The position numbers were made by a program, and so were the translations under genes. The notes beneath the pieces are model-generated. The model ran no database searches. It was not told the DNA's origin and saw only the letters and a program-made list of their open reading frames with translations. This document shows positions 26,692 to 38,491 of a stretch of DNA of 64,000 nucleotides, piece by piece; position 1 is the stretch's first letter; the number at the start of each line of letters is the position of its first letter. Source of the stretch: Paralvinella palmiformis (lineage: Eukaryota > Annelida > Polychaeta > Terebellida > Alvinellidae); assembly GCA_025642065.1 (NCBI GenBank), contig JAODUP010000187.1, forward strand, positions 208,501-272,500, in the 5' to 3' direction.

Positions 26692-26727
26692 TGTGTGTGT
26701 GTGTGTGCGCGCGCGCGCGTGTGTGTT
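26648..26727. repeat. Five-part microsatellite (CT)(TA)(TG)(CG)(TG)
   Basis: An 80-base tract switches from CT to TA to TG to CG to TG without gaps. The right half alternates purine and pyrimidine throughout and is a strong Z-DNA candidate. Confidence 0.95.
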
Positions 26728-27418
26728 CCCCATGACTGGTCCTGCCAACCCTACACAGACCCACATAAACCAGTCAGAACCCATTACTGAAGCCAGGATA
26801 ATATTTCCCACAATGTCAGCTGGATGCCAACTCCAGTGGCTCTGCCTCCCTTGGGGCGTTTGGATGCTGAAATCAAGTTACTAAGGCACTGTGTCCGGTC
26901 AGTTGATGTGGGGGTGGCATTAGATACTGACCAATCAATGATAGACAGACAGATGGGACAACACAAGCTGAGGATGTCACTCTCTCAATCTACGTTCTGA
27001 ATAAGGTGAGTTCTCTTAAACAAGTAGTCAGACTAGGACACATATTTAGTTGTGTTAAACAATCTTCACTAGCGTATATTCATCAGTGAAATAGCTACAC
27101 TAAGCTCAGTGGCATACATTACTATTATCCTGGTTTTTTCTTCTTTCCCTAGTTAAACTCACCCCAGTCTATACATGACTTACACCATCAAAAAACACTA
27201 AATGACCCTCAATTCAATATTCCTTTAATTAAATTACCATATTAAATTTGGTCAACGCCAGATTTTAGTCGAGTTGATAAGTGCTCTACTGGGTAATCGA
27301 TATTATTGAATGATATTTCAATCAACAAATCTGAGCAGAAGTAACTAGATCTATTATAAAAGACTTATTGAATTATCATACCAAAATTAGCAAAACAAAA
27401 CAAAACTTTATGAAACAA

Positions 27419-27743
27419 CTATATCATCTCTCTAACATACACTGAAAATTTGTAACCATACAGCTTCATTTCACCTTTTATATCATGAAATAAAATGACA
27501 ATCTGTATTACACAATCAGTTGGATTGCTGCACTGCAATAACAGATTACAAGTCATCTTGAATACAACCCCCCCCACAAATTCCTTTGTTAGGACAAATA
27601 TTTCATCAGCTGAACCACATATCCATTTATTACTGGTGATAATATTTCCTGACAATGTCAGCTGCCTCGAGCTAGCATGTCTGAACCAGACTGTGACATC
27701 AGAAAGCTTCATAGTCCTTTGAAATAAGAAATTAATGATGGTC
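27419..27743 (-). CDS. Unrecognised open stretch with an acceptor-like upstream edge; possible exon
   Basis: This is the longest minus-strand open frame here that is not a simple-repeat translation, about 100 codons, ending at a stop in the TATAG near 27419. Just upstream on the minus strand is tttcttatttcaaag, which looks like a 3' splice acceptor, followed by an in-frame ATG. The protein alternates short hydrophobic strands with polar turns (TVWFRHASS, then EFVGGVVF, then IQIVILFHD). I recognise no domain or motif. One codon pair lies in a run of eight G, which is odd for a conserved exon and argues for chance. There is no recognisable partner exon nearby. It may be a terminal exon, a transposon scrap or a chance frame, and chance is the most likely. 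Confidence 0.15.
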
Positions 27744-28245
27744 ACAGCATATGTCCAAGTTTCTAATATAATTCTTCAGTCATTCTTCAGTGTTTAATCT
27801 TGGAAAGAATCTTCTCCTCAGACTATTGCCTTTGCTTGCTGCCATCCCACCATGGACCTGAGGCTGACTGCTGAGTCACATACCCTAATGGATTCCTTCA
27901 ATAATATGATTCGTCCTCTACTCCTGGAGAGTTTGAACAAAGTCCTCCTTCAGAAACATCACAGTATTGACCTTGTTCTCAGAAAGAGACACTATGCCAT
28001 AGAATGAGCAGAGCAATAAGGACAATGGAAAGATTCCAAGCCATGGTTACTGCAGCAGTTCTACCCAAACTTACTTACTGGTGACATAATGGCTGAAATG
28101 GCATCAACTGAATATCACTAGCATCCACAATATACCACCCACGGTAAACCACCCACAAAACACAATATACAGTAGATCATTGACATGTGTACATAAATAT
28201 GTCTAATGGATACATGGTAATGAATACATGAGGTCCAACATACCA

Positions 28246-28450
28246 CATCCTGTCAACACACCACATTCTGTTAAATAACCTCCATCTTGTCCAAAATCCC
28301 TCAGCTTATCCAACATCTCGCATCCTGTCCAACATCTTGGCTAACATCCCACATCTTGGCTAACATCCCACATCCTGAACAACATACCATATTGTGTTCA
28401 ACATCGTAGACCATGTCCAACATCCCACATCTTATCTAAAATACCAACAT
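28246..28450. repeat. Old tandem repeat, unit 19-21 bp
   Basis: Words such as CATCCTGTCCAACATC and CATCTTGGCTAACATCCCA repeat about ten times with drift. The plus strand is C-rich and poor in G. Confidence 0.7.
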
Positions 28451-28760
28451 ACCTATACCTATAACAGCAATAACATATCTCTAATTAACATATATCTAAT
28501 TATAATTTAATTATAATTATGCTATTATTTGTAGTATTAATCATACTAAGATATATCACTGTATGTTCTAATATGTCATAAATGTTATTATATAATTTGA
28601 GGCATTTTAATGTAGTTCTTTTCTCAAACTGTATGATTATTATTATTATTATCATATGATTTCAACTGGTATTTTACGTAATCCGTCCAGTTAAACATAT
28701 TGAGAGCTATGATACAAATTGTAAATTATTTCTATATACAGTAATCTTTATTGACATCTG

Positions 28761-28955
28761 AGGGCATCCCCAGGGGCCTCGTAACTGGTGGTGTGGTTGG
28801 CACCAGATCTATAGGACCTGGATTCAAATATGAACTTGGCTATGATAAAAAGGGTGTTTCATCTTACACTTCACCTCATTACCATTGGAGGTCGCTTGGA
28901 TCATTTAGTCTCCCATGCCCACAAATTTGGCCGTAAATAATACAGCAAAATTTGA
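28761..28955 (+). mobile_element. SINE family B, copy 2
   Basis: It carries a B-box-like CTGGATTCAAATATGAACTT at 28818 and the family B body: AAGGGTGTTTCATCTTACAC, TCACCTCATTACCATTGGAG, GTCGCTTGGATCATTTAGTC and the end CACAAATTTGGCCGTAAA. It is more diverged than copies 1 and 3. The head (CCCCAGGGGCCTCGTAACTG) is preserved here but missing in copy 1. Confidence 0.7.
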
Positions 28956-28959
28956 TTGA

Positions 28960-31409
28960 TATATGATTACTTGTGAGTCTGCTAAAATGGCTGCGGAACA
29001 ACGTGAAACCGGGATGATTCATTTATTCTCTCATCAAATATCTTTATATTTGATATCTTCTCTTACTATGTTAGTGTAAGCTATGACTAATCATATTCAT
29101 TTTGAATTAATTCCAGCAAGAAAAGAGCTTCTCAGAAAACTTAAGTTCCATCTACACTTACATATAGTGAACAATCTACAGAACTCCAGTAAGAAACTAA
29201 ACAAATATTAACTTCACAATGTTGACTGATTACGATTTTTTTTAGTTCAAATCGTTCTTGGCATCAAGAAACATGAAACAGTCCAGACCTTGGATCACCA
29301 CCTAACATCCAATTTTTCTCTGGGGTTCTGGCAGTATTGAGTAAAAAACATCAAGTTTAGTTTTAAATCATAAAAATGAAAAGAAAATGATCACTTATCC
29401 AGGAGTAGGATGTGTTGAAGTTTTTCTTCCATTCCTACGTTAGCTGTGGAAGCTGACTTGTGTTTGTGTGCTTCACAGACACTGATGGATCTGTGGCGAA
29501 TGAAAGCTCGCATCAGTAAACATGGCAAGCCACCAAGAGAATAAACAAACAAAATAGCAAACATACAAACAGCCAATGCCAAATAGTTTGATAATTTTAA
29601 ATATCCCAATTTATTTTAATCTGTGCTGCGTTCACTGATAATGTTATGAATTACAAATAAAGCCACTAAGTGAAAAGTAAACAGACGAGTTTTATAGCTA
29701 AAATATCATTAGTGTGTTTTATTTCTCAATATAACACTGATCAGATCAACAATGTGTTGTAAAATTTAAATTTCTAAATGTAATTATTTCAAGCGACTTT
29801 CATTCACCCGATTTCTTGCCATTTCTGTTTGTTGACTTTCCATGACAGATGGGTGACATTTAGATAAGAAAGAAGCAACAATAAATTTCAATGAACTTAA
29901 TACTCAACATAGTCCTACATCAAGAGAGATCTGTTTGCGTAAATGTGTGATAGAGTTCGGGATGACGCGTTTCAAGTCCAAAAACTTCAAAAAGCGCAGA
30001 CGACCAGACGAGATCAGATACCACGGCGATTATTGATAAAATCTATTTTTTGATATGGGACAGACCCACTAGCTAGCTAGCTATTAACCAGGTCTCAGAG
30101 AGTTCAATCGTCGCCTAACGTTGTGTTTATCGTTAACAGTTGGTAGTTAAGTTCAGGACACATGCCGTGATGTGACCAAGAACAGTTTATACGCCACTAA
30201 TTACTGGGCCACCACCAATATACAATGTCAACCCTGTCATATTACATCAAACACGCGCTGCCTTGTCAGGCTTCAGCTGGACAGTTTAGGGTCGCCAGCC
30301 CAATAAATACTGACTCAGGGGCAAAATATTTGGAGAATTATTATGATAAGACGGCAGCAAAAAACTAATTCGTCAGACGTGTATGCTTTTTGCTCTCCCG
30401 ATTCCTCGTATGTTAACCATCAGTGAGAATTGGTGTAACACTGCGCAGCTGGAAGGCTGCTGCATTCCAGGCAAATGACAACAGCTGGCCCCAGACCTAG
30501 AAACCCTGGGACGATCCTCTGGCGTCCCTGGTGAAGACGTAACCCTATATAAATGAGAGAATATCATACATGTATGTCCTCATGTATACCCAAACAAAAA
30601 ATGTGGTTAGATCTCTGACATATGTAGTTTTTTTCCTAGACGAGGGCAGTTTGTTAAACAGAATCTGCTGAAGATTGACAGAAGCCAATAGACAGATAGA
30701 GACACCCATACTGAAATTAAGTAATCAAATAAACTAAAAATGTCAACAAAATGAACTAAGATCTTTAATGGTCTTGATATGTGTCAAGAAAACTAAATGC
30801 TGGAAAATCTATATGAAAGAATGATATATAACAAACTCATCGCACTAAATATTCAATAACTGAAACTGTCCTTCTTGTGATCACTATTAGAAAAAAACGT
30901 TTTGTATACAGCACACTGGTCACAGTTTACTTAATAATCATATAACAAAATGGATACATCAGTTATTTGGTAAAAACATCAAACATCTTTTACAACTCTA
31001 CATAAATGTATGAAAACTTAGCTTTTTGACAAGGATGGGGTTATAAAATGGATAAAATTAATTTTATCAACCAAAATAACAATGTAATTAAATTTTAAAT
31101 ACCTAATATATTTTGAAATAAAACAATCATCATCATCATTTAGAAGCTAATCTGTATTTTACATATGAACTACAACTTATCAACCCACATAATTCCCAAT
31201 ATAGATCTCCAAGGCAAACAGCTTGCACTAAACTCTGATGACCAAATATAATTACCATATTAAGACTTAATATTAGATTTAGAAATAAGTTCAGCTTATC
31301 TATTGACTGTTTGGTCACATTTCTTAAGAATGATGCTGTGTTGAAAACAATAATGTCAGAAACATAATGCTTATATTGTAGAGATTCCATTGACAAATAG
31401 TAATGAAAT

Positions 31410-31441
<32 letters not shown>

Positions 31442-32430
31442 GCACCAAATTAAAAGGATCATCAACCGTGATCTATGTGTCAGAAGACCTATTGTTCACA
31501 ATGTGTAGTCAATTGTCTACAATGAGATGAGTTTATTCAATATCATACATGTATGTAGTTATGCCATTTTATTTACTTAAACTAGCAAAATGTTAAAAAG
31601 GAGACTGCCAGTTATGTGACTGAATGTTTATCCTTAACTAATGTATATAAACAATAAAGCCTGTCTTGATGAACAGTTGACTCTATAGAGTTAGTTGCTT
31701 CTTAAACCTCAACTGAAACCTTTTCACCAATATTCTCCATTAGCAACAGAAAATGTTTTACAGGACTTTGTATAATTAAGAACCCTCAGACACACATACA
31801 CACACACACACAGACAGAAAGAGTCGGAGAGATTCATAGCCGAACTGGATGTTGGTGCGCGCCGAGTTCGTGAACTAGTGTACCCACCAAAATACAAAAG
31901 TTCTGGATAATATTTGTTGCCGTTCGTATCCAGATGTAAACAAAAGTAAGCATAAACATGACAAAATAGTGAATCACAGAAGCAAAAACAGAAAACATCT
32001 TAATATAAAGAGAAGATCCAGGCCAGAGGAGACAGTAATGTCTAGTCTACAGGCAGTCACTGTAAAACAAACAACATTAAGGCCAGTCTTCCTCTATACC
32101 CTGGCTCAGTCTTAACTCTGTATCAAACAACATTTAGGGTCCGAGTTTTAACAGAAAAACTGCTAACAAAGTTAATGGCGTCTTTTAGCTGATTGCCACC
32201 AATTTTTAGTCTATAATCTGGTGGAAATGGATTATGTATATAGGTAACGAGCCGATAAGGATAGGTTCTTTGCTTTAATACGTTGGTCATAAACACACAC
32301 ACACACACACAGACTACAGGCGTGTACAATACTGTCACCGTACAAAGTGATAAAGCAACTTCAAGCTCACGTCTATTAATTTTACTGATAAGTAAAAATG
32401 TGTCTTTAGTTATATTGTAGGTTGCACTGG
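28960..32430. other. Non-coding DNA
   Basis: A GC-rich patch at 29930-30560 includes a 24-codon frame starting at 29962 with a basic FKKRRR run, too short to call. AT-rich sequence follows. An (ATC)4 at 31127 is not preceded by a SINE B body. Confidence 0.55.
31418..31441. repeat. (AC)n microsatellite
   Basis: About twelve AC units. Confidence 0.9.
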
Positions 32431-32454
32431 TTAAAATGATAACATCTGGTTATG

Positions 32455-32780
32455 TTTTATATTCATCTTGTTCCAATACATCTATTATAGCACATCATAT
32501 CTATGGTACTATATCACAGCTGCTATACTATATGCATTTGATATCTTATACTGTATCCCAGGAGTTATGCTGTATCTCAGCTGCTATGCTGTATCTTACA
32601 TTTTATGATGTATCCCTTATATTATACAACATATCCATCTGTTATACTATTTACCATATGTAATATTTTATCATGTTAAACTGTATTTCTTGTACTACAC
32701 TGTGTTACATTGTTATAAGGTGTAACATCAGTTATACTATATTTCACATGTTATGCTATTATTTACCTATAGTATTTCAG
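32455..32780. repeat. Old tandem repeat, unit about 19 bp
   Basis: Diverged copies of TGCTGTATCTCAGCTGCTA repeat through this stretch (for example 32567, 32586, 32605). An open frame of 75 codons here is made only of repeat words and is not a gene. Confidence 0.6.
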
Positions 32781-32814
32781 ATCATACAGTATTTTTATAT
32801 TTGTCATATTATGT

Positions 32815-33085
32815 TCCATATGTTTAAATACCCCAAACATTTGCTGTAACAACATTTCTCATACCTTCTGCCACCTGTTTAAATATCACAGATAATTGCT
32901 GTAACAATATTTCTCATACTACATACCATCTCTTTCAATATCCCAAATATTTTGCTGTAACATCACTATATCCCATATGTTTAAATTTCCCTGATATTTA
33001 GTAAAACAATATTTCTCATACTATCAACAGTCTGTTTCAATATCCCCTTTATTTTGCTCTAAAAATATGTCTCGTGCTATATACT
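32815..33085. repeat. Old tandem repeat, unit about 58-60 bp
   Basis: Four or five diverged copies contain GTTTAAATATCCC, then ATTTGCTGTAACAATATTTC and TCATAC. Copies begin near 32820, 32877, 32932, 32977 and 33030. It directly follows the 19-bp array but has its own unit. Confidence 0.65.
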
Positions 33086-33548
33086 ACGTGCTAGAACTTA
33101 TCACATCTACTGTAATGCATTCCTCCATTCTAACTATACCAAATTAGCAGAAAATGTATCCTGCCCCATCTTAACTTTATCCCAACTTTATCCCATCTTA
33201 ATATGTAGTCTAGTTGGCATAACTGGACAAAATTAACTATATACAGATTCATATGTTAAATCATTTAAAAAATCTAGACACTATCCGTCACAGGTCTTTT
33301 TTATTTCCAAAACTATTAAGTATGTGTAAAATTTTTAAGCTCTTCATGATAATAAATCACAGTGAGACTAATTCAGGTTTGTGGATTTATTAGTAGTGAC
33401 AGAAAGACAAACAGATAGCCAGAGACAGATAGACAGACAGTCATATATAAATCGTATACATACAAAATCATGCCATGTCTGTCTATATAACATAACTGTT
33501 TAGAAACATCAGATGAACAGACAGGCAGATAGGCAAAACAACAGACGT

Positions 33549-33549
<1 letters not shown>

Positions 33550-33587
<38 letters not shown>
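33550..33587. repeat. (AC)n microsatellite
   Basis: About 18 AC units ending in ACGATTAAAA. Confidence 0.9.
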
Positions 33588-33588
<1 letters not shown>

Positions 33589-33881
33589 TTAAAACATATT
33601 ATATTAATACTAAAACAGTTTAATATAAGCAGGAAAAATAATAAAATATTTCAATGTTATGTGATTGGCAGAAACAATAGTCAGGTTGTATGTGTGTTTG
33701 TATCTCAGTCTGTCTTGTTGTCTGTATATCTACCTGTATGTCTATTTGTGTGTCTATTGGGTTGGTCTGCCAACTTAGCAATGGGTTGCCATGTGACTGT
33801 TTGACTTATTAATCAGTTGCCTGAATGCTGGTTAGTTGCCTGTCTTCCTATGGATAATTCTGCTTGTCTCTGCATGAGTGT

Positions 33882-33882
33882 G

Positions 33883-33924
<42 letters not shown>
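33882..33924. repeat. (TA)n microsatellite
   Basis: About 21 clean TA units. Confidence 0.95.
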
Positions 33925-33926
<2 letters not shown>

Positions 33927-34340
33927 ACCCGTCTGTCTGCATTATGGCATCATGACCCTACAGCTGCATTGGGCTTTACAGGTTAGAACAGTCTATATTG
34001 CGTTGTCTGCTTCTGATGACAGATAGAACGAGCGGTTGAAAGAGAATTATGAAATATTCAATAATCACATTGATGATATTGACAGATGTTAATATCCTGG
34101 TAATGTCCTCATGGGGATAGCTTTTATCGTCACAATCTGGTCGTGGTCATGTAGAGAAACAATCACATTACAACCTTAAACAAACTAATCCCTGATCGTA
34201 AACACACAGAAAAATAAATCATGTATAAGTGGCGACACCATCAATACAAATAAACCTCATAAAAAAAACAAAAAAATAACAATGGCGTTTATACAAAGGT
34301 ATAAGTCATACCGGTGACATAAAAAGTTGTTTATCATAAA

Positions 34341-34614
34341 CTACTTCAAAATACAGGTGACATTTCTGTGTAAGAGCGTGACAAGAATCAGGGCCATTAA
34401 TTGAAAAAAAATACGTTGTGCTGAAGGCAGATCTACAAAACCTCCACAAGTTAGTGGGACGTTACCACGGTGTCCCCGTTTGATGCCATCCCCAAGATCC
34501 GGATACTGTTTTATCCTGTATGCTGTAGTCTTCGTGCCGTTTACTGCATACTGAGCAATGTACAGCGCCAAAGCCATGTACAAACCCACTTCATGCTCGA
34601 ACACCGCCATTGCT
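34341..34614 (-). CDS. Unrecognised open stretch, possible exon
   Basis: A minus-strand frame of about 90 codons starts just after attaccccag, an acceptor-like string, with an ATG two bases in. The encoded piece has a hydrophobic start (LYMALALYIAQYAVNG) and then a charged region (DLGDGIKRGHRGN). A possible donor GAG/GTTTTG lies near 34435, which would cut the frame to about 60 codons. Local GC is higher than in the flanks and open frames occur on both strands, as in old transposon copies. I recognise no family. It lies 1.8 kb downstream, in gene direction, of the kinase exon but does not carry the catalytic-loop sequence expected in the next kinase exon. Confidence 0.15.
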
Positions 34615-34998
34615 GGGGTAATGACAATTTCAATGAAATCTGATTATGTTATCAATCAAACTGCCACCAACCTACCATCCATTACCGATGGCATGGCTTT
34701 CTGTGATGGCATGGCTTCATGGCACGTTGAGCCACGTCTTGGCACCAGACTGGACCACAGTTAAACGTGTCGGTCGTATAATGCCTAAAGCGGTTGGTAG
34801 CAGCTATTGGCCGCAGATTGAGCAATATTATTCTTAGCACAGATTCCATCATTAATGTCTGCACAAAAAGAAGTGGCGCCATTTTGGCTTGATACTGAGT
34901 GGAGTTAGATCGGCTGTAAGACAATGTCTAGTGACTGATAGGAATATTGTAATGATAGCAAATAGGAACAGTTATTGTAGGTGTACGACCAAACAATA

Positions 34999-35060
34999 AT
35001 GGCCAAGAACGGTGTGTGTGTGTGTGTGTACGCGCGCGCGCGAGCGTGTTTGTGTATGTT
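34999..35060. repeat. (GT)n with (CG)n insert
   Basis: GTGTGTGTGTGTACGCGCGCGC with GAGCGTGTTTGTG is a further Z-DNA-prone tract. Confidence 0.8.
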
Positions 35061-35224
35061 CAATATGTGAAAATACACTAGCATAGATAATTTTTAAAAA
35101 CGTAATAACATCATCTATAATTAAACACTATATAGGTGGATTTAAAGACTTTTTACAATTAAACCTACCTATCAATACAGTGAGTCTATTTACATTATTA
35201 GTGACTGACTAATCTGTTTCATAT

Positions 35225-35635
35225 CATATTACTAAATGTTTTTTGGGTATTTTCGATATGACTAATGCTGTAGTTTAATATTTCACTAAATGTTGTAATG
35301 TAATATTTATATCACTAAATACTATAATGTAATTTCTATATCATTAAATGCTGTAATGTAATGTCTGTATCACCAAAACTTGGGGTGTAATGTTTATAAC
35401 ACCATATGTTTTAATGTGATGCATACATCACCAAAGGCAATAATCTATATCATCAGATGTTGTGCCACAATTTCTCTATCACCAAGTGTTGTAATTTGAT
35501 GCCTATATCATCAAAGGTTCCAATATAACGTCTATGTTCACTCAGCAATTGTTGTGTCACAAAGTGCCTAACAACAAATGTTGTAATTTGATGTTGATAT
35601 CCCCAAAAGGTTTTAAAATAATGGCCATATTACCT
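35225..35635. repeat. Old 29-bp tandem repeat, diverged
   Basis: The unit resembles TCACTAAATGTTGTAATGTA with ATGTCTATA. It repeats about 14 times with many changes; well-kept units are at 35283, 35312, 35341 and 35480. The array lies about 750 bases downstream of the kinase exon in gene direction, probably in an intron. Confidence 0.75.
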
Positions 35636-35740
35636 ACTCTTGCCATATATTATATAGAACTATGTTATCTCTGGTTATAAAGTTTTTATCATCTGGACAA
35701 ACACACATATAGACAGACAGGCAGACAGACAATGACTGAC

Positions 35741-35741
35741 C

Positions 35742-35777
<36 letters not shown>
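35741..35777. repeat. (CA)n microsatellite
   Basis: About 17 CA units. Confidence 0.9.
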
Positions 35778-36370
35778 ATACACACCTAACAGAAACATAA
35801 ATACATAAATATACAACTTACCTTCTGCGGACACATATCCTAATGTATATATCCTAAATTGTTGTTCATGTGTTAATCCAGTATTATGTGTACTATCACA
35901 AGGAGTACCAATGTAAGTGAATTCCTCTAACAGCAGCCATATCCACTGATTATTGTATAATCTTTCCAGTATTTACACCAATATGCATAACAATTATTAT
36001 CTGATCAACATCCTATAACATTCTGTATATATATATATTTACATACACACATACATACATATAACATATACATTCATACTTATATACAGCCAGGTCCAAA
36101 GGGTACATACATGTAAACAAACACACATGATAGGAACGATGAAATGTGATATTCCAATGATGATAATGGATGATGTTGACAAGATGATAATGGTTATAAT
36201 ATTTAAAAAAAAAAAAGATTAAATCACTGCTGGTGAACCTTTGAACAACAATGATAAGTGTTAATGAGAGGTGTCAAAATATCAATTATGATGATGATAT
36301 GATAGTGACATAATAACAAAATTATCATCATTAAAATGATTATGTCAGGAGATCACTAATATACACCTAC

Positions 36371-36537
36371 CTGTGTACAACATTTCGAGCGTGGATGTAG
36401 TTGAGAGCTGACACAAGCTGACGGATAAACGGTCGAGCTGCTGACTCGGTGAGGCGAGAACCTTCCTGACTTTTGATATAAGTCAACAATTCTCCACCAC
36501 TGGCATACTCCGTTACAAGACAGTACAACGTCATTGC
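36371..36537 (-). CDS. Internal exon of a Ser/Thr protein kinase (CAMK/AMPK-like, possibly HUNK-like)
   Basis: Read on the minus strand, a 167-base exon runs from a pyrimidine-rich acceptor (ttatttccag, ending at 36538) to a donor with gtaggt just below 36371. It holds 55 full codons plus two bases, so the downstream intron is phase 2. It begins AMTLYCLVTEYASGGELL, the hinge and start of the C-lobe (subdomain V). It continues with an alpha-D segment and an alpha-E segment IRQLVSALNYIHARNVVHR, ending inside the HRD of the catalytic loop. The catalytic Asp itself must lie in the next exon. The pattern of ESxAR, then IRQLxSA, then VVHR resembles HUNK within the CAMK group; SIK, MARK and NIM1 are alternatives. 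From family knowledge it phosphorylates Ser/Thr in the cytoplasm. I did not find the N-lobe exon (glycine loop, VAIK) at higher coordinates or the DFG/APE exons at lower ones. Kinase identity is sure; the subfamily is a guess. Confidence 0.85.
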
Positions 36538-36703
36538 CTGGAAATAACATCATTTATCAGAATTTATTTAAAAAAACCAGATATATAAATACTGATTATG
36601 ATCAGAAATAAAGACATTAGAAATTTTAGATATTTAAAAATATGTCAACCAACCACTTTTAAAACTAAATTATATATGAAAATAAGATTTCAAAATGAGT
36701 GTA

Positions 36704-36707
<4 letters not shown>

Positions 36708-36741
<34 letters not shown>

Positions 36742-36750
36742 GCACGCACA
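36708..36750. repeat. (TA)n with (CGCA)n end
   Basis: TA run to 36738, then CACGCACGCACACA. It lies about 170 bases upstream (gene direction) of the kinase exon, likely in its intron. Confidence 0.9.
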
Positions 36751-37570
36751 CAATGTTTATGTAATGTAAACTACACTAATTTGCATATAACCATAATATA
36801 TTCAATTATAAGATCCATGATGCAGGGATCTAGTAAATTGCACATTCATTCTGATATTACTATCTAGTGCAGAGACTTAGTTTATATAGAATTTAGAAGA
36901 TCTTCTTCATTAGTCTTAACTTTTTTCATCCTGGGTGCAGTAAATATTATTAAGAGATGTGCAAATTGTAGAAGATAGCACTTGACATGAAATCATTCAA
37001 TTGTAAAAAGTGGAGATGCATACTGAATTCAGCAGTCCTAGTTATATTTATGTTGCAGTAGTGCAGACTAGTGCATTTTGAGTGTCGATAAGCAATACTG
37101 GTGATATCTAGCAGGTACAAATATCACCTCTACCTGCTGAGATTTGCACTGTGGAAACTAAACAACATACCTCTTTTCCATCAATAAGTAAACACTGGAA
37201 GTTGGTTGGACATAAACATATTAGATTTTATCACTAAAATCATATCTATACTACTTATTTGACAAATGGTGATGGTTTTTATTTAAATTTTGTCAGAATG
37301 CAGTAGATCTAAATTGCTTTGTAATATACACACATTGAAATACAGATTAGGTCTATTTTTAGTTACCTTAACACACACATACACACACATACACATGACG
37401 CCTGCCCGTTGTAAAAACTGATCTTTGAAGACAATGACAATTGAGTTATATAGTTTATATAGTATTGCTTTGAAGAAAGATACAGCAATTGAAAAATAGC
37501 TATAAATAGGGCTGCTTAGATAATTAATCTAAACATTCTCACTACTGCCGTGATCTGACTTGGGTGTTCT

Positions 37571-38082
37571 TGTGTGGTTTAGGGTAGGGTGGGGTGGAGG
37601 AGGGTGTGTGTGCGTGGTTTAGGGTAGGATGGGGTGGAGGAGGGTGTGTGTGTGTGTGTGGTTTAGGGTAGGGTAGGGTGGGGTGGAGGAGGATGTGTGT
37701 GTGGTTTAGGGTAGGGTGGGAGTGGAGGAGGGTGTGTGTGGTTTAGGGTGGGGTGGAGAGGGTGTGTGTGTGTGGTTTAGGTAGGGAGGGTTGGGTGGGA
37801 GGTGTGTGTGTGTGGTTTAGAGTAGGGTGGGGTGGAGGAGGATGTGTGTGTGTGGTTTAGGGTAGGGTGGGGTGGAGGAGGATGTGTGTGTGTGGTCTAG
37901 GGTAGGGGGGAGGAGGGTGTGTGTGTGTGGTTTAGGGTAGGTGGGGGTGGAGGAGGGTGTGTGTGTGTGTGTGTGTTGGTTTAGGGTAGGGTGGAGGTGG
38001 AGGAGGGTGTGTGTGTGTGTGGTTTAGGGTAGGGTTGGGTGGAGGAGAGAGAGAGAGGTGTGTGTGTGTGTGTGTGTGTGTG
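37571..38082. repeat. G-rich telomere-like minisatellite, about 12 units
   Basis: Units of 35 to 50 bases contain GGTTTAGGGTAGGGTGGGG, then TGGAGGAGGG and a variable (GT)n. TTTAGGG-type words recur about 12 times, at roughly 37578, 37618, 37662, 37704, 37742, 37778, 37818, 37857, 37930, 37980 and 38022. The plus strand has four or more closely spaced G runs in almost every unit, so it can form G-quadruplexes. It is embedded inside ordinary sequence, so it is an interstitial array and not a chromosome end. Confidence 0.9.
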
Positions 38083-38467
38083 AAAACAGAGACTATGCCA
38101 CTTGTATAAATGATGATATTATCTTGTTCCTACCAAACCTTACTTTTCACATCATAAGTTAGATCTATAAACAGATACGTAACAACTCATCATCATATAT
38201 ATTCATTAATTCATCTGCCTCTGACTTGAAGAAGAAAAAACACTAACCAGACAAATATTGACAAAATGACAGTATCATCCACATAAACCCAACGACAATT
38301 TATAACAATAATATCATAATCATAATTATTAAGGTATATTCCACCTGCCCAACATAAACAGAGTTTTTATATTATGATAATAATCACAAACAAATGACGT
38401 TAGTCTTCGCTTATTAAATTTTGTCAGGTTCTCAGGGTTTTCTGCTGCCAAGGTAAGTGCTATCATA

Positions 38468-38491
38468 TAACAACAACAACAACAACAACAA
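38468..38491. repeat. (CAA)n microsatellite
   Basis: Seven CAA units. Confidence 0.9.

Larger units (their letters stand above)
25651..28245. other. Non-coding DNA with one weak exon candidate
   Basis: Apart from the five-part microsatellite and the candidate at 27419-27743, nothing is recognisable. A 200-base stretch at 27820-28030 is free of repeats but has no supported frame. Confidence 0.55.

Noticed and set aside
37571..38082. True telomere
   Set aside because: Unit is irregular and ordinary sequence continues on both sides.
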